Source: Bacteroidota bacterium
GTDB lineage: Bacteria; Bacteroidota; Ignavibacteria; Ignavibacteriales; Ignavibacteriaceae
DNA length: 64,000 nucleotides
Assembly (NCBI GenBank): GCA_021831685.1
Contig: JAKBMG010000092.1
Span: 14,771 to 78,770, forward strand
Direction of reading: 5' to 3'
Below are positions 41,993 to 52,130 of the stretch, piece by piece. Position 1 is the stretch's first letter. Each line of letters begins with the position of its first letter. Position numbers and translations under genes: made by a program. The notes below the pieces were generated by a model. The model saw only the letters and a program-made list of their open reading frames with translations. It did no database searches and was not told where the DNA came from.

Positions 41993-43564
41993 CTAAATGA
42001 CAGGCAAAAATTTTTCTTTTCTATTCTTTTGCTGAATAATTGTGCATTCAAATTTTTGGTCTTCACCTGGATAATCTTCACGAAGATGGCAGCCGCGGCT
42101 TTCTTCTCTAATTAAAGCCGCTTGCGCAATTAGTTGGGCTACTTCAATTAGACTAATAATTCGTCCATTAAAATATTCATTTTCATCATTTAAATAATTG
42201 CCGGAAATATTGTGCAACTCGCTCAAAGCCGTTATTAGCGAATCTCCTGAACGCACTATTCCTACATTATTCCACAATAGCACGGTAATTGTATTTTTAA
42301 TTTGGCCGAATATTTTCTTATGCTCCTCCGCAATTTCTAAGTTGCCTGTTTCTATTTGTTGATATTTTGTTTCTTCAGGTTTAATATTTAACGAATATTC
42401 AACTGCGCGTTTACCGAAGACAATACATTCGAGCAAGGAATTACTTGCAAGCCGGTTTGCTCCATGGACACCATTGGATGCTGCCTCGCCAACTGAAAAT
42501 AAATGACGGATATTTGTTTCTCCAAACACACCGGTTTTAATTCCGCCGACCATAAAATGCGCTGCCGGCGCAATGGGTACAAGATCCTTAGTAATATCTA
42601 TTTCAAATTCTAAAGCAGCCCGGTATATATTCGGGAAGCGTTGCTTTATTTTATCGGAGTTAAGATGAGAGAGGTCTAAGAATACATTAGTTTTGCCGGA
42701 CTTTTGAAGTTCATAAAATATTGCTTTGGATACAATATCGCGAGGGGCAAGTTCCGAAATATTATAATCGCTTAAAAATCTTTTCTTATCATGGTTAACA
42801 AGGAAAGCGCCTTCGCCCCTAACTGCTTCGCTTATTAAAAATGTTTCACCGTTATTGGCATAGAAAGATGTTGGGTGAAACTGAACGAACTCCATACTCT
42901 CAATTTCAGCGCCGGCATCATAAGCCAAAGAAATTCCCTCGCCTAAAGTAGTAAGAGGATTTGTAGACCTTTGATAAATTGCCGAAGCACCGCCGGAATT
43001 AATAAAAGTTGAGTTCCCCATTATTGCAAAATTATTTCTATTCAAAATACCAAATGCGTAAACTCCATAGCATATATTGTCTTTTACAATCAGCTTATGA
43101 ATTAAAGTATTTTCAAATATTGTTATTTGTTTATTTGAAGTAACCAATGATAAAACAAATTTTACAATCTCTCTACCGGTAGCATCACCCCCAGCATGTA
43201 GAATACGTTTTCTGCCATGGCCGCCTTCCAATCCTGAAACAATTTTTCCATTTTCACGGTCGAACGGCATTCCCATTTGGATTAATTCTTCAACCCCTTT
43301 CTTTCCTTCTTCAACAAGGATTTTAACCGCCTCTGATTTACAAAGCCCGCGGCCTGCTTTAATCGTATCTTCAAAATGAAATTGCGGCGAGTCATTCTTG
43401 TCAATTGCGGCTGCTATTCCTCCCTGCGCCCAGAAAGAATTACTCACTTCTAATGTAGTTTTAGTAATAAGTGCAACTTTACCGAACTTAGAAGCATGAA
43501 GAGCCGAATATAATCCTGCTAAGCCGCTGCCAATAATAACAAAATCAAATTGAAAGGTATCCAT
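41993..43564 (-). CDS. nadB: L-aspartate oxidase
   Basis: IIGSGLAGLYSALHAS, FWAQGGIAAA, HAGGDATGREIV, GVHGANRLASNSLLECIVFG. Confidence 0.96.
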   Translation of the reverse strand: MDTFQFDFVIIGSGLAGLYSALHASKFGKVALITKTTLEVSNSFWAQGGIAAAIDKNDSPQFHFEDTIKAGRGLCKSEAVKILVEEGKKGVEELIQMGMPFDRENGKIVSGLEGGHGRKRILHAGGDATGREIVKFVLSLVTSNKQITIFENTLIHKLIVKDNICYGVYAFGILNRNNFAIMGNSTFINSGGASAIYQRSTNPLTTLGEGISLAYDAGAEIESMEFVQFHPTSFYANNGETFLISEAVRGEGAFLVNHDKKRFLSDYNISELAPRDIVSKAIFYELQKSGKTNVFLDLSHLNSDKIKQRFPNIYRAALEFEIDITKDLVPIAPAAHFMVGGIKTGVFGETNIRHLFSVGEAASNGVHGANRLASNSLLECIVFGKRAVEYSLNIKPEETKYQQIETGNLEIAEEHKKIFGQIKNTITVLLWNNVGIVRSGDSLITALSELHNISGNYLNDENEYFNGRIISLIEVAQLIAQAALIREESRGCHLREDYPGEDQKFECTIIQQKNRKEKFLPVI

Positions 43565-43704
43565 AATGAATAATTTAATTTTTATGAGCGTTAAAGATAA
43601 AAATTTTGAATCATTATTAAAGGAGCAAACATCACACTACTTAAGTATAGCAAGGACAATTCCGGCCTAAATAATTTTCTTACAACTCGAGTTAACACTA
43701 ATTG

Positions 43705-45594
43705 CTATAAACTAAAATTTTCTTGAACTCCTGCTGTAACCCACCTTCCCGGCAAAGGGACACCGCTTATTTCAGAATAGGAACTATTAAAAAGATTTGT
43801 TGCTTTTAGAAAAACTTCAAATTGACCAAATTCTTTTGATACCTGAGTATCAACCAAAAAATAATCTTCAAACCGCCACTGGCGGATTACGCGGTTATCA
43901 TAACGCACTTCCCAATCCTGACGAATACCATACCACCATTTATTATCAACGCTGATGATCAACTGATGCCTTAAATAATCAAGTAAGTACTGCGAGTGAA
44001 ACTGCATTGTGTTTTTAGCGGAAGTTAAATATGAATAACTTATATTAATTCGATTTACGGGGAAATCATGAATTAACTTATCGGTCTGCATCATAAAGTT
44101 AAATTCAATTCCATTTGTATTTAACGTAGCTATGTTTGTTGCCGTCCAGGGTTGATTACTGTTTTCCCTAACCCAATCTATTAAATTTTTTCCTTCCTTC
44201 CTGAATAAACTAATTTTTGCATTATATAACGGTTGATTAAAATTCATACCAACCTCATAGTCGGTTGTTTCTTCATAAACAAGATTTGGATTACCCATGC
44301 TTGCCGGAGAAGTATAATAAAGTTCAGTGTAGGACGGAATCCGGAATGCTTCTCCAATTGTCCCGAAGGCCCGAAAGTTTTTCGTAACATTATAACCTAA
44401 ATCAAGACCGGGCCAAAACTTCCAACCAATTGTTGGATAATCATAAGCGAAACCATTGGCAATTACCGTTAGATCTTCAATAGATGAAAATATCTGTTCG
44501 GCAAAAAAGCCTTTTCTTTCGCGCGAATGATCGCCCAGATTATTACTTTCTATATTGTCGGAATTATAATCACCGCCGAAGGATGTAGTACCTATTCCAG
44601 AAATGATAGAAGCTTGAAGTTCCGCACCATAAATATTTGTTTGATGAATGTTATGATAAAAAGGGGGATTTGTATAATCCAGTAGATAGCTATCATCATT
44701 GCGCCGCCAATAAATCTTAGGCGATAAAATAAAATTTGAGGTTCCAATATCTCCGGTAAGACTTAAAAGTTTTGTTGTTGTGTGTTCCCATTGATTTGGA
44801 AAAAGAACTGAATAAAAACTATTTGCGCCATATTTTTTATCATCATAGCCAAAGAATAAGTTCATCATTCCTGCTTTTGTATTCAGAGAAGCGCCGTAAG
44901 AAAAATTGGTTATATCAAAATCGGTATTGTGAATGTAGCCGTCTGACTTTTTCTTTGAAACCGCAAAATGATTATTTATAATTCCAATCGGATATGCCAT
45001 ATAAATAGAGCCTTTGTAATAACCATTTTCACCCCCTTCAGCCCCAAGAGATAGAGATTTATCATTTCCTTTTTTAGTAATTATATTTATTACTCCGCTA
45101 AATGCATTTGCACCGTATATGCTTGAGCCGGGACCTTCAAGAACTTCTATTCTCTGTACATCTTGCAAGGGCACGGGTAAATTTAGATTATGATGACCTG
45201 TCTGCGGGTCATTGACACTTACTCCGTCTATCATTATTAAAGTTTCTTCTGAATTGCCTCCTCTTATAGTAACGTCTGACTGTACGCCGTCGATACCCCT
45301 TTGCTCTAGGCCGACACCTAAAACATATTGAAGCAGTTCCTGCACGCTGTTTACAGGAAGTTTTTTAATTTCCTCCTTATCTATAACAACTACATCTCTT
45401 GTTAAATCAGAAAATGTAAGGGGAACTCTGCTTGCCGTAACAATAACATCATTCAAATTATATTGTTGCAGATTTTGGGACATTAAAAGAGGGCTGGACA
45501 ATAATGCTGCCAAAATAACTTTTGATATAACTATTCTATACATATTTCCAATATTACAGATGAGCTTACTATGCAAAGGGTATGATAATTTCAT
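43705..45594 (-). CDS. TonB-dependent receptor (BtuB-like by context)
   Basis: Plug domain DVIVTASRVP.., IRGGNSEETLIMIDGVSVNDPQTG, VLEGPGSSIYGANAFSGVINIITKKG; beta-barrel C-terminus ending aromatic/Leu. Confidence 0.92.
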   Translation of the reverse strand: MKLSYPLHSKLICNIGNMYRIVISKVILAALLSSPLLMSQNLQQYNLNDVIVTASRVPLTFSDLTRDVVVIDKEEIKKLPVNSVQELLQYVLGVGLEQRGIDGVQSDVTIRGGNSEETLIMIDGVSVNDPQTGHHNLNLPVPLQDVQRIEVLEGPGSSIYGANAFSGVINIITKKGNDKSLSLGAEGGENGYYKGSIYMAYPIGIINNHFAVSKKKSDGYIHNTDFDITNFSYGASLNTKAGMMNLFFGYDDKKYGANSFYSVLFPNQWEHTTTKLLSLTGDIGTSNFILSPKIYWRRNDDSYLLDYTNPPFYHNIHQTNIYGAELQASIISGIGTTSFGGDYNSDNIESNNLGDHSRERKGFFAEQIFSSIEDLTVIANGFAYDYPTIGWKFWPGLDLGYNVTKNFRAFGTIGEAFRIPSYTELYYTSPASMGNPNLVYEETTDYEVGMNFNQPLYNAKISLFRKEGKNLIDWVRENSNQPWTATNIATLNTNGIEFNFMMQTDKLIHDFPVNRINISYSYLTSAKNTMQFHSQYLLDYLRHQLIISVDNKWWYGIRQDWEVRYDNRVIRQWRFEDYFLVDTQVSKEFGQFEVFLKATNLFNSSYSEISGVPLPGRWVTAGVQENFSL

Positions 45595-45684
45595 AAATTT
45601 TTTAGTAGAATAAATTGTTAAATAAATTAATAGCAGTAAATTTACGGAATATTGGTAGAAGACAATTATTCAACCACTATTATA

Positions 45685-46338
45685 CTAGGCAGTCCTAAAC
45701 TCATCCATCTCTTTTGAGCTAAATTCATTTTCTTTACTGAATGAATTACCAATATGTTTTCCGGAGAATTTAAAATTTTGTAAAGTAATATTGTCCCCGA
45801 TAATCCCCTTTATGCTGTCTAAGTCTTCAATAGTATGAATCCCTTTTATAGCTGTAATCCTAAATTGCTTTACTATGCCTGAGTTTTTAATATAAAAAAT
45901 AGATTTTTTAATTTTCTCAATATCAACATTAACATTGCAAATCGCACTATATTTATTTAACGGGGCTTTTAAGTCCATAGCAATAAAATCAATTAGTTTG
46001 TTATCAATTATTTTTTTCAGCATTCCGGGGTTGCTTCCGTTTGTATCTAATTTAACCGATAATCCCAGCGCTTTTATTTTCTTAATCAAGCGAACCAAGT
46101 CAAACTGAATTGTCGGTTCGCCTCCCGTAATTACTACTCCTTCTATTTTGCCGATTCTGGTTTGTAGAAAATCAAATACTTTGGCCTCTAAAACAAAATC
46201 ACCAAAAGACTGGGGCAAAACCAAAGATGGATTATGGCAGTAACCACAGCGGAAGTTACACCCCTGGGTAAAAATAACCGAACTTATCATGCCGGGATAA
46301 TCTATCAAGGATAATTTTTGGATGGCAGCTATTTTCAT
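45685..46338 (-). CDS. nrdG: Anaerobic ribonucleotide reductase-activating protein (radical SAM)
   Basis: TQGCNFRCGYCHNPSLV CX3CX2C motif; GVVITGGEPT; adjacent to nrdD. Confidence 0.92.
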   Translation of the reverse strand: MKIAAIQKLSLIDYPGMISSVIFTQGCNFRCGYCHNPSLVLPQSFGDFVLEAKVFDFLQTRIGKIEGVVITGGEPTIQFDLVRLIKKIKALGLSVKLDTNGSNPGMLKKIIDNKLIDFIAMDLKAPLNKYSAICNVNVDIEKIKKSIFYIKNSGIVKQFRITAIKGIHTIEDLDSIKGIIGDNITLQNFKFSGKHIGNSFSKENEFSSKEMDEFRTA

Positions 46339-48437
46339 ACGGAATATAATTTTCTCATTTCAAATTCGGATTGTTTGCCTTTGTTCCAATGTTGGACAGG
46401 GCGTAAATATCCAACCACCCGAGAATAAACTTCGCACTCTGAACCGCAAGCAAGGCATTCAAACTTTTCTCCGTCAATATATCCGCAGTTTGGACAAACA
46501 CTGAATGTAGGAGTAATAGTGAAATAAGGTAATTTATAATTTATAGAGATAGTCTTGATTAATTTTTTAAGCGCCATATGATCTGTAATCCTTTCTCCTA
46601 TGTAAATATGCTGAACTGTTCCGCCTGTATATTTTGATTGAAGATCATCCTGAAGATCCAATAGTTCGAACAAATCATCTGTATAATTAACGGATAGCTG
46701 TGTTGAATTGGTATAAAAGGGAGAATCCTTTTCGTTAAATGAAGATTCATTCGCACAAATTATCCGGGAATATTTCCTTTTATCTATCAATGCAAGTCTG
46801 TATGAAGTACCTTCTGCAGGGGTAGCTTCAAGGTTATACATATTTCCGGTAATTTCTTGATATTGCAGTAATTTATTTCTCATAAAATCCATTACTCTTA
46901 GAGCAAAGTCCTGCCCATTTTTAGAGGCAATACTGTCACCTAAAAGGTTTATACATGCTTCATTCATTCCAACAAGACCAATTGTAGAGAAATGGTTTTT
47001 CCAATATTCGTTAAATCGTTCTTTTACACTTCTAAGATAGAATTTCATATATGGATAGAGATTTATATCCATATATTTTTCGATAACTTTACGCTTAATT
47101 TCTAAACTCTCTCTTGCCAGGTCCATCAGTTTACCGAGTCTATCGAAAAATTCAAATTCATCATTCGATAAATAACCAAGACGCGGTAAATTAATCGTTA
47201 CAACGCCAATCGAACCAGTCAGAGGTGACGCTCCGAATAGCCCCCCTCCTTTTCTGATAAGTTCTCTGTTATCAATTCTTAAACGGCAGCACATACTCCG
47301 CGCATCTTCAGGTTTCATATCAGAATTTATAAAATTAGCAAAGTAAGGAATGCCATATTTTGCAGTTATTTCCCACAAGATTCCCAAATTAGGATTATCC
47401 CAATCAAAATCTTCAGATAAATTGTACGTTGGAATTGGAAATGTAAAAACTCGACCTTTGGCATCTCCCTCTTTCATTACTTCCAAAAACGCCCTATTAA
47501 AAAAGTCCATTTCTTTTTGGAAACCTGCATAAGTTTCACTCATCATTTCTCCGCCAATGATAACCGCCATGTTTGCATAATATGAAGGAACGGTTAAATC
47601 TAACGTAATGTTTGTAAATGGAGTTTGAAAACCGACACGAGTAGGGACATTTACATTAAACAGGAATTCTTGTACGGCTTGTTTTATTTCATTATAAGTA
47701 AGATTATCATATCTAATGAAAGGCGCTAACAGCGTATCGAAATTTGAAAATGCCTGGGCACCGGCTGATTCACCTTGCAGGGTATAGAAGAAATTTACGA
47801 TTTGTCCTAATGCTGTTCTGAAATGTTTTGCTGGTTTAGATTCAACTTTCCCGGAAGCACCTTTAAATCCGTTAACGAGTAAGTCATATAAATCCCATCC
47901 TACGCAATAGACGCTTAAAAGACCTAAATCGTGCAAATGAAAATCTCCCGAAAGATGAGCTTCCCGGATTTCAACAGGATATATTTTGTTCAACCAATAT
48001 ATTTTACTTAACTCAGAGGAGATATAATTATTTAGACCTTGCAATGAATAACTCATATTACTGTTTTCATTGACCTGCCAATCGGCTTTATTCAAATAAC
48101 TATCAATAAGCTCTACATGTGATTTGAGGGAAATTTCTCTCAATTTTGAATGCTGGTCTCTATATAAAATATACGCTTTAGCCGTCTTTTTAAAAGGGGA
48201 GTCTATAATAATTTGTTCAACACAATCCTGTACGTTTTCAACAGTAGGTGTTTTATCAATATATAATTGCTGAACCAGACTAATAGTTTTAATGCAAAGT
48301 GTCCTTGCTATATCTTCTCCAAACTCTCCGGTTGAGCCGGCTGCTTTTTTTATTGCAGTAAATATTTTATGAGTGTCGAACTCTACTGTATTCCCATTTC
48401 TTTTTTTAACGAACTGAATTGTAGTATATGTTTCCAT
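46335..48437 (-). CDS. nrdD: Anaerobic (class III) ribonucleoside-triphosphate reductase
   Basis: ATP-cone N-terminus; CPNCGYIDGEKFECLACGSECEVYSRVVGYLRPVQHWNKGKQSEF zinc site and glycyl-radical motif. Confidence 0.95.
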   Translation of the reverse strand: METYTTIQFVKKRNGNTVEFDTHKIFTAIKKAAGSTGEFGEDIARTLCIKTISLVQQLYIDKTPTVENVQDCVEQIIIDSPFKKTAKAYILYRDQHSKLREISLKSHVELIDSYLNKADWQVNENSNMSYSLQGLNNYISSELSKIYWLNKIYPVEIREAHLSGDFHLHDLGLLSVYCVGWDLYDLLVNGFKGASGKVESKPAKHFRTALGQIVNFFYTLQGESAGAQAFSNFDTLLAPFIRYDNLTYNEIKQAVQEFLFNVNVPTRVGFQTPFTNITLDLTVPSYYANMAVIIGGEMMSETYAGFQKEMDFFNRAFLEVMKEGDAKGRVFTFPIPTYNLSEDFDWDNPNLGILWEITAKYGIPYFANFINSDMKPEDARSMCCRLRIDNRELIRKGGGLFGASPLTGSIGVVTINLPRLGYLSNDEFEFFDRLGKLMDLARESLEIKRKVIEKYMDINLYPYMKFYLRSVKERFNEYWKNHFSTIGLVGMNEACINLLGDSIASKNGQDFALRVMDFMRNKLLQYQEITGNMYNLEATPAEGTSYRLALIDKRKYSRIICANESSFNEKDSPFYTNSTQLSVNYTDDLFELLDLQDDLQSKYTGGTVQHIYIGERITDHMALKKLIKTISINYKLPYFTITPTFSVCPNCGYIDGEKFECLACGSECEVYSRVVGYLRPVQHWNKGKQSEFEMRKLYSV

Positions 48438-48655
48438 TAAGTGGATTCCTTTCTTTTAATTTTTTGTCGCGAATATTCTTTCTTTAATTCTATTAGGCAA
48501 TTTTTGCAAAGGCAGTCCTGGTATTGATTATAAATAAATTCCTTTTCTTCTTCAGATAACTGCACTTCAAAACATTGGCATTGTGTAATGTTTCCAACTT
48601 TACATTCAAATACTGTTGAACATATTGAGCAATATTTTATTTCGTGAGAAGCCAT
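48437..48655 (-). CDS. Small cysteine-rich CWC-like protein
   Basis: YCSICSTVFECKVGNITQCQCFEVQLSEEEKEFIYNQYQDCLCKNCLIEL; start overlaps nrdD by 1 nt. Confidence 0.7.
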   Translation of the reverse strand: MASHEIKYCSICSTVFECKVGNITQCQCFEVQLSEEEKEFIYNQYQDCLCKNCLIELKKEYSRQKIKRKEST

Positions 48656-48914
48656 TTTATAATGTAATCAGGCAACATAAGACTTTAAGGAACAGCCACT
48701 AATCATTTTTTTGAAGAAGATTGTGTGTTAGCATATTTTTAACATCCTAAATAGTTAATCAAATTGTTAAAGAGTAATTGCTGAGATTCACAATGCTTTG
48801 CGGGAAGTGAAATTAAGAAAGGAAACTATGCACCATTAAGGTATGAGAAAAAGTATTTCTTGAAAAGTGTGCATGAACCTGACTAAGCTTCATAACGCGA
48901 AAGCATTGCCATGT

Positions 48915-49084
48915 CGGTAAGGGCAGGTTTCCTGACTTGTAACATTTTTACCGTCCTTCCCATCTTGATTATTCAAAACAGTGGATTTTTTTGGTAAAAA
49001 CTTTTTAGTTACTTACAGTTGCGCGACAGTTCGTGAATTTCACACGATTCCCTCTCACTTTGCTATAAAGCAAAACCATTACCG
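48915..49084 (-). promoter_or_regulatory. Cobalamin (B12) riboswitch
   Basis: Minus strand: GAGGGAAUCGUGUGAAAUUCACGAACUGUCGCGCAACUGUAAGU...CCACUG...GAUGGGAAGGACGG...GUCAGGAAACCUGCC; P1 CGGUAA (49084-49079) / UUACCG (48920-48915). Confidence 0.92.
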
Positions 49085-49620
49085 GTTAGTAAAAGAATAA
49101 AATAAAGAACTTGTTAAAAGAAATATATGATAACGCATTTTTAATAGCAAATTGGTATTTAATAGCATGGCAATTAGTTTATCAAATTAAGAAATACTGC
49201 TCTATAATCAACCGGTTATCATTCCTGTAGTTGGGTTATACTTCCCTTCAGTACAAAATTATTTTATAAAGTGACCAATACGTAATAATCGTTTATTTTA
49301 ATTATAAAATTGATTCCGATAAAGTATTTATATTTTAATTTCAAGAAAATAGACTATATCTTTCTAAGTAAAAATTATCTGAGTTCCGGCAGACTTTTCG
49401 TAAAATAAATGGAAGCGAATTGAATGCGGATAATCACATTTTAATCTATTAACCTTAGGTTTATCAAAAGGAGCAGATCCTGTCCCAACTTTTTACATCT
49501 CATTGATATATTGATTAGCAAATTAAGCTAATCATTTTAATCTAACATCAAATAAACGGCGAACAAAGACATTACTGTTTATTAGTATAACTTTTAACAA
49601 TAAAATTTAGAGGCAGAACC

Positions 49621-50009
49621 ATGAGTCAAGGTAAATTGGTAAGAATATTTCACAGCTTATTCATTGTATTAATAATTACTCTCGGGTTGAATCAATTTTT
49701 ATTTGCCGGACAACAGCAGGTTGTTAAAGCCGATTCATCACTACACATCGACATTCCAATAGTACTTAAGAAAGCAAATGTTGTGTTTAATATGGATCAC
49801 TTAGCTTTTGCCGGATATAAAAGTAAACGGCGGCGCCGTTGCCCGACTAATTGAATTGATACAGGAAGGTTACGTTCAAATTCAACCCTAAGTTTCCATT
49901 AGAATATACGGCTAAAATAGGATTGTTTATGATCGTCGTTGCAGTCCAGGCATTTGTTTACACATTGAAAGAAGTTTTAGCAGCAAGAAAATTGAATGAC
50001 GTTTAATTA
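49621..50009 (+). pseudogene. Decayed gene fragments (signal/TM segment with DsrE-like 'KKANVVFNMDHLAFAG', then an out-of-frame TM segment FPLEYTAKIGLFMIVVAVQAFVYTLKEVLAARKLNDV*)
   Basis: 77-aa ORF breaks into KRRRRCPTN*; downstream coding-like segment in another frame. Confidence 0.45.
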
Positions 50010-50055
50010 GTCTTAAAAAAATATTTAAATGAAAATAATATAAAGGATATACAAA

Positions 50056-50406
50056 ATGGGAAAATATAAAGTAGTATTTCATATTGATGAAAACACAAAA
50101 TCAAAAGCAAATGTGGTATTTGGAAACATATTAAACTTAATTTCCGATTTGGGTGATGAAAATGTGGAAGTAGAATTAGTAGCAAATTCCGAAGGTGTAT
50201 TAATTTTCCAAAAAGGATTAGAATGGCACTCCGAAAAAATAACAAAGCTGAAGCAAAAGAATGTTAAAATCATTGCTTGTGAAAATTCACTTCGTCAAAT
50301 TGGAATAACTAAAGATTCACTTTTTGATAACGTTGATATTGTTCCTGCAGGTGTTAGCGAGATTGTTAAAAAACAAGCCGAGGGCTGGGCCTATATTCGG
50401 CCATAG
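50056..50406 (+). CDS. DsrE-family protein
   Basis: KYKVVFHIDENTKSKANVVFGNILNLISDLGDENVEVELVANSEGVLIF...ACENSLRQIGITKDSLFDNVDIVPAGVSEIVKKQAEGWAYIRP. Confidence 0.85.
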   Translation: MGKYKVVFHIDENTKSKANVVFGNILNLISDLGDENVEVELVANSEGVLIFQKGLEWHSEKITKLKQKNVKIIACENSLRQIGITKDSLFDNVDIVPAGVSEIVKKQAEGWAYIRP

Positions 50407-50728
50407 AAATTTTACGGGAACAGCTGAACTACATTACAATGAGAAATACCTGGAAAACTTTCCATTACTATTTTTGTACGAAAGATTATGACAGGCTGTA
50501 ACGGATCTTTTATAACACTATTTCATGCTGGCGTTGCTTTTACCGCCAATCGGAATATTGGCTGTTTTGTATCTCTTTTCGTAATTGAATTAAAACAGGA
50601 GATAATTAAAAAAGCTTTTGCAGATTTTCTTTTATTGTATTCGATAAAATTATTCTTCGAAAAATAAAAAGGTAACCTAAAAACAATTTTCAAATATAAG
50701 CTGACTAACATGGAATTTTTCTCTGGAA

Positions 50729-51337
50729 ATGAAAAACAAAATGAATAATAAAATTAAAAATAAAAAATCGTGGAAAAGGCAATTGATAGAATGGGGTGTA
50801 ATAATCATTACCGTAGCTTTTTTATATTATACAGGGTTTTATACTGAAGTATTAGGGCGGATTCAGCAAGTTGTTTTGGCAACCGGACTGCTGCAAACTG
50901 AAATTAAAATACCTGCTAATGAACAGCAAGCAGCAAGTTATGATTTAAAACTTACCGGTTTTGATGGAAAACAAACTAGTCTTTCCGATTTCAAAGGTAA
51001 AACAATTTTCTTAAACTTCTGGGCTTCATGGTGCCCACCGTGCAGAGCTGAAATGCCGACAATCCAAAGTATATATAATAAAATGAAAAATAAGCCTGAT
51101 CTGGTTTTCGTTTTAGTTAGCCTTGATGAAGATACTACAAAAGCAAAAATATTTATTAAAAAAGAAGGATTTAATTTTCCCGTATATTTTATAAACGGTT
51201 ATCTTCCACAAATATATGATACCGGGACAATACCATCGACTTTTATAATTTCAAAAGAAGGCACTATTGCAGCAAAGAGAGTGGGTATGTATGATTATAA
51301 TACCAAATATTTTATACGATTTCTTAACGCAATATGA
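50729..51337 (+). CDS. Membrane-anchored thioredoxin-like (TlpA/ResA) protein
   Basis: N-terminal TM; FLNFWASWCPPCRAEMPTIQSIY; cis-Pro STFIIS. Confidence 0.94.
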   Translation: MKNKMNNKIKNKKSWKRQLIEWGVIIITVAFLYYTGFYTEVLGRIQQVVLATGLLQTEIKIPANEQQAASYDLKLTGFDGKQTSLSDFKGKTIFLNFWASWCPPCRAEMPTIQSIYNKMKNKPDLVFVLVSLDEDTTKAKIFIKKEGFNFPVYFINGYLPQIYDTGTIPSTFIISKEGTIAAKRVGMYDYNTKYFIRFLNAI

Positions 51338-51393
51338 AACATACGTTGATATGGGAATTAAGATATCAGCAGTTGTTTAACTATGTTATTTAT

Positions 51394-51479
51394 GGCACTT
51401 CTAAAAACTAGCTTTTATAAAAATTTAACGCAAAGAATACGCAACGTTCGCAGAGAATATTGAAGTTTTTAGAAGTGCC
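51394..51479. mobile_element. 86-bp MITE-like or collapsed IS element with perfect 16-bp terminal inverted repeats
   Basis: GGCACTTCTAAAAACT (51394-51409) / AGTTTTTAGAAGTGCC (51464-51479). Confidence 0.65.
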
Positions 51480-51484
51480 CTAGA

Positions 51485-51895
51485 ATGGCAAATGATGCCG
51501 TTATGGTTGTTACTCCGCAAGAATGGCAAAATATTATTTCTGATGCTCCCTATATAAAAAATACGCTGCGAATAAATGACTCTTGGGTTAGATCTAAATT
51601 TGTAGATACCTCAGCAAACAAAGAATCTATCGAGACTATAGCGAAAGTTGTGGGTAAAGAAAATATTGTCGTTTCTGCAGGAGCCTTTACTGCTTTTAAA
51701 ATTAAGTTAACGACTTATCATCATAATCCGGATTACACTATAGATAATGGATATGAATATTTTGTTCATAATGTCGGGTTGGTTTTAAAAGAATTAGATA
51801 TGGTAGTATATCAGTGGAATTCCAGTACAAACAGCACGATCAATTACAGAATAATAATACGCACTGAACTTGTCTCTTATCATTTTGTCCAATAA
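51485..51895 (+). pseudogene. 5'-truncated secreted-protein fragment
   Basis: ORF begins 5 nt after the inverted repeat; 'VVSAGAFTAFKIKLTTYHHNPDYTIDNGYEYFVHNVGLVLKEL' resembles the C-terminal part of secreted proteins; no signal peptide. Confidence 0.45.
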
Positions 51896-51947
51896 TTAAC
51901 TTGCAAAACCACTTAATCTACGGCTAAAGCCGGGTAAGCTTTCGCGT

Positions 51948-52130
51948 TTGGACTTTGTAATAATAAGGGTTTATGATATTCTCGGAAATGAGGTAGCAAG
52001 TTTGGCTAATGAAGAAAAACCGGCGAGAAATTATAGTACACAGTTGGCAATAGACAGTAATCCCATTGACAAGCGGGGTAAATTTTTACAGAATGCAGGC
52101 GGGAAGTTTTGTGGAGACGAAAAAGAATAA
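51948..52130 (+). pseudogene. Decayed T9SS C-terminal tail fragment
   Basis: VIIRVYDILGNEVASLANEEKPARNYSTQ then frameshifted; DNA 'ttttacagaatgcaggcgggaagttttgtggagacgaaaaa' matches the tail of the 55114-56364 gene. Confidence 0.75.

Noticed and set aside
50438-50500. Short reading 'MRNTWKTFHYYFCTKDYDRL*' resembling a YHS-like metal-binding snippet
   Set aside because: Only 20 codons with one Cys; too weak to call.
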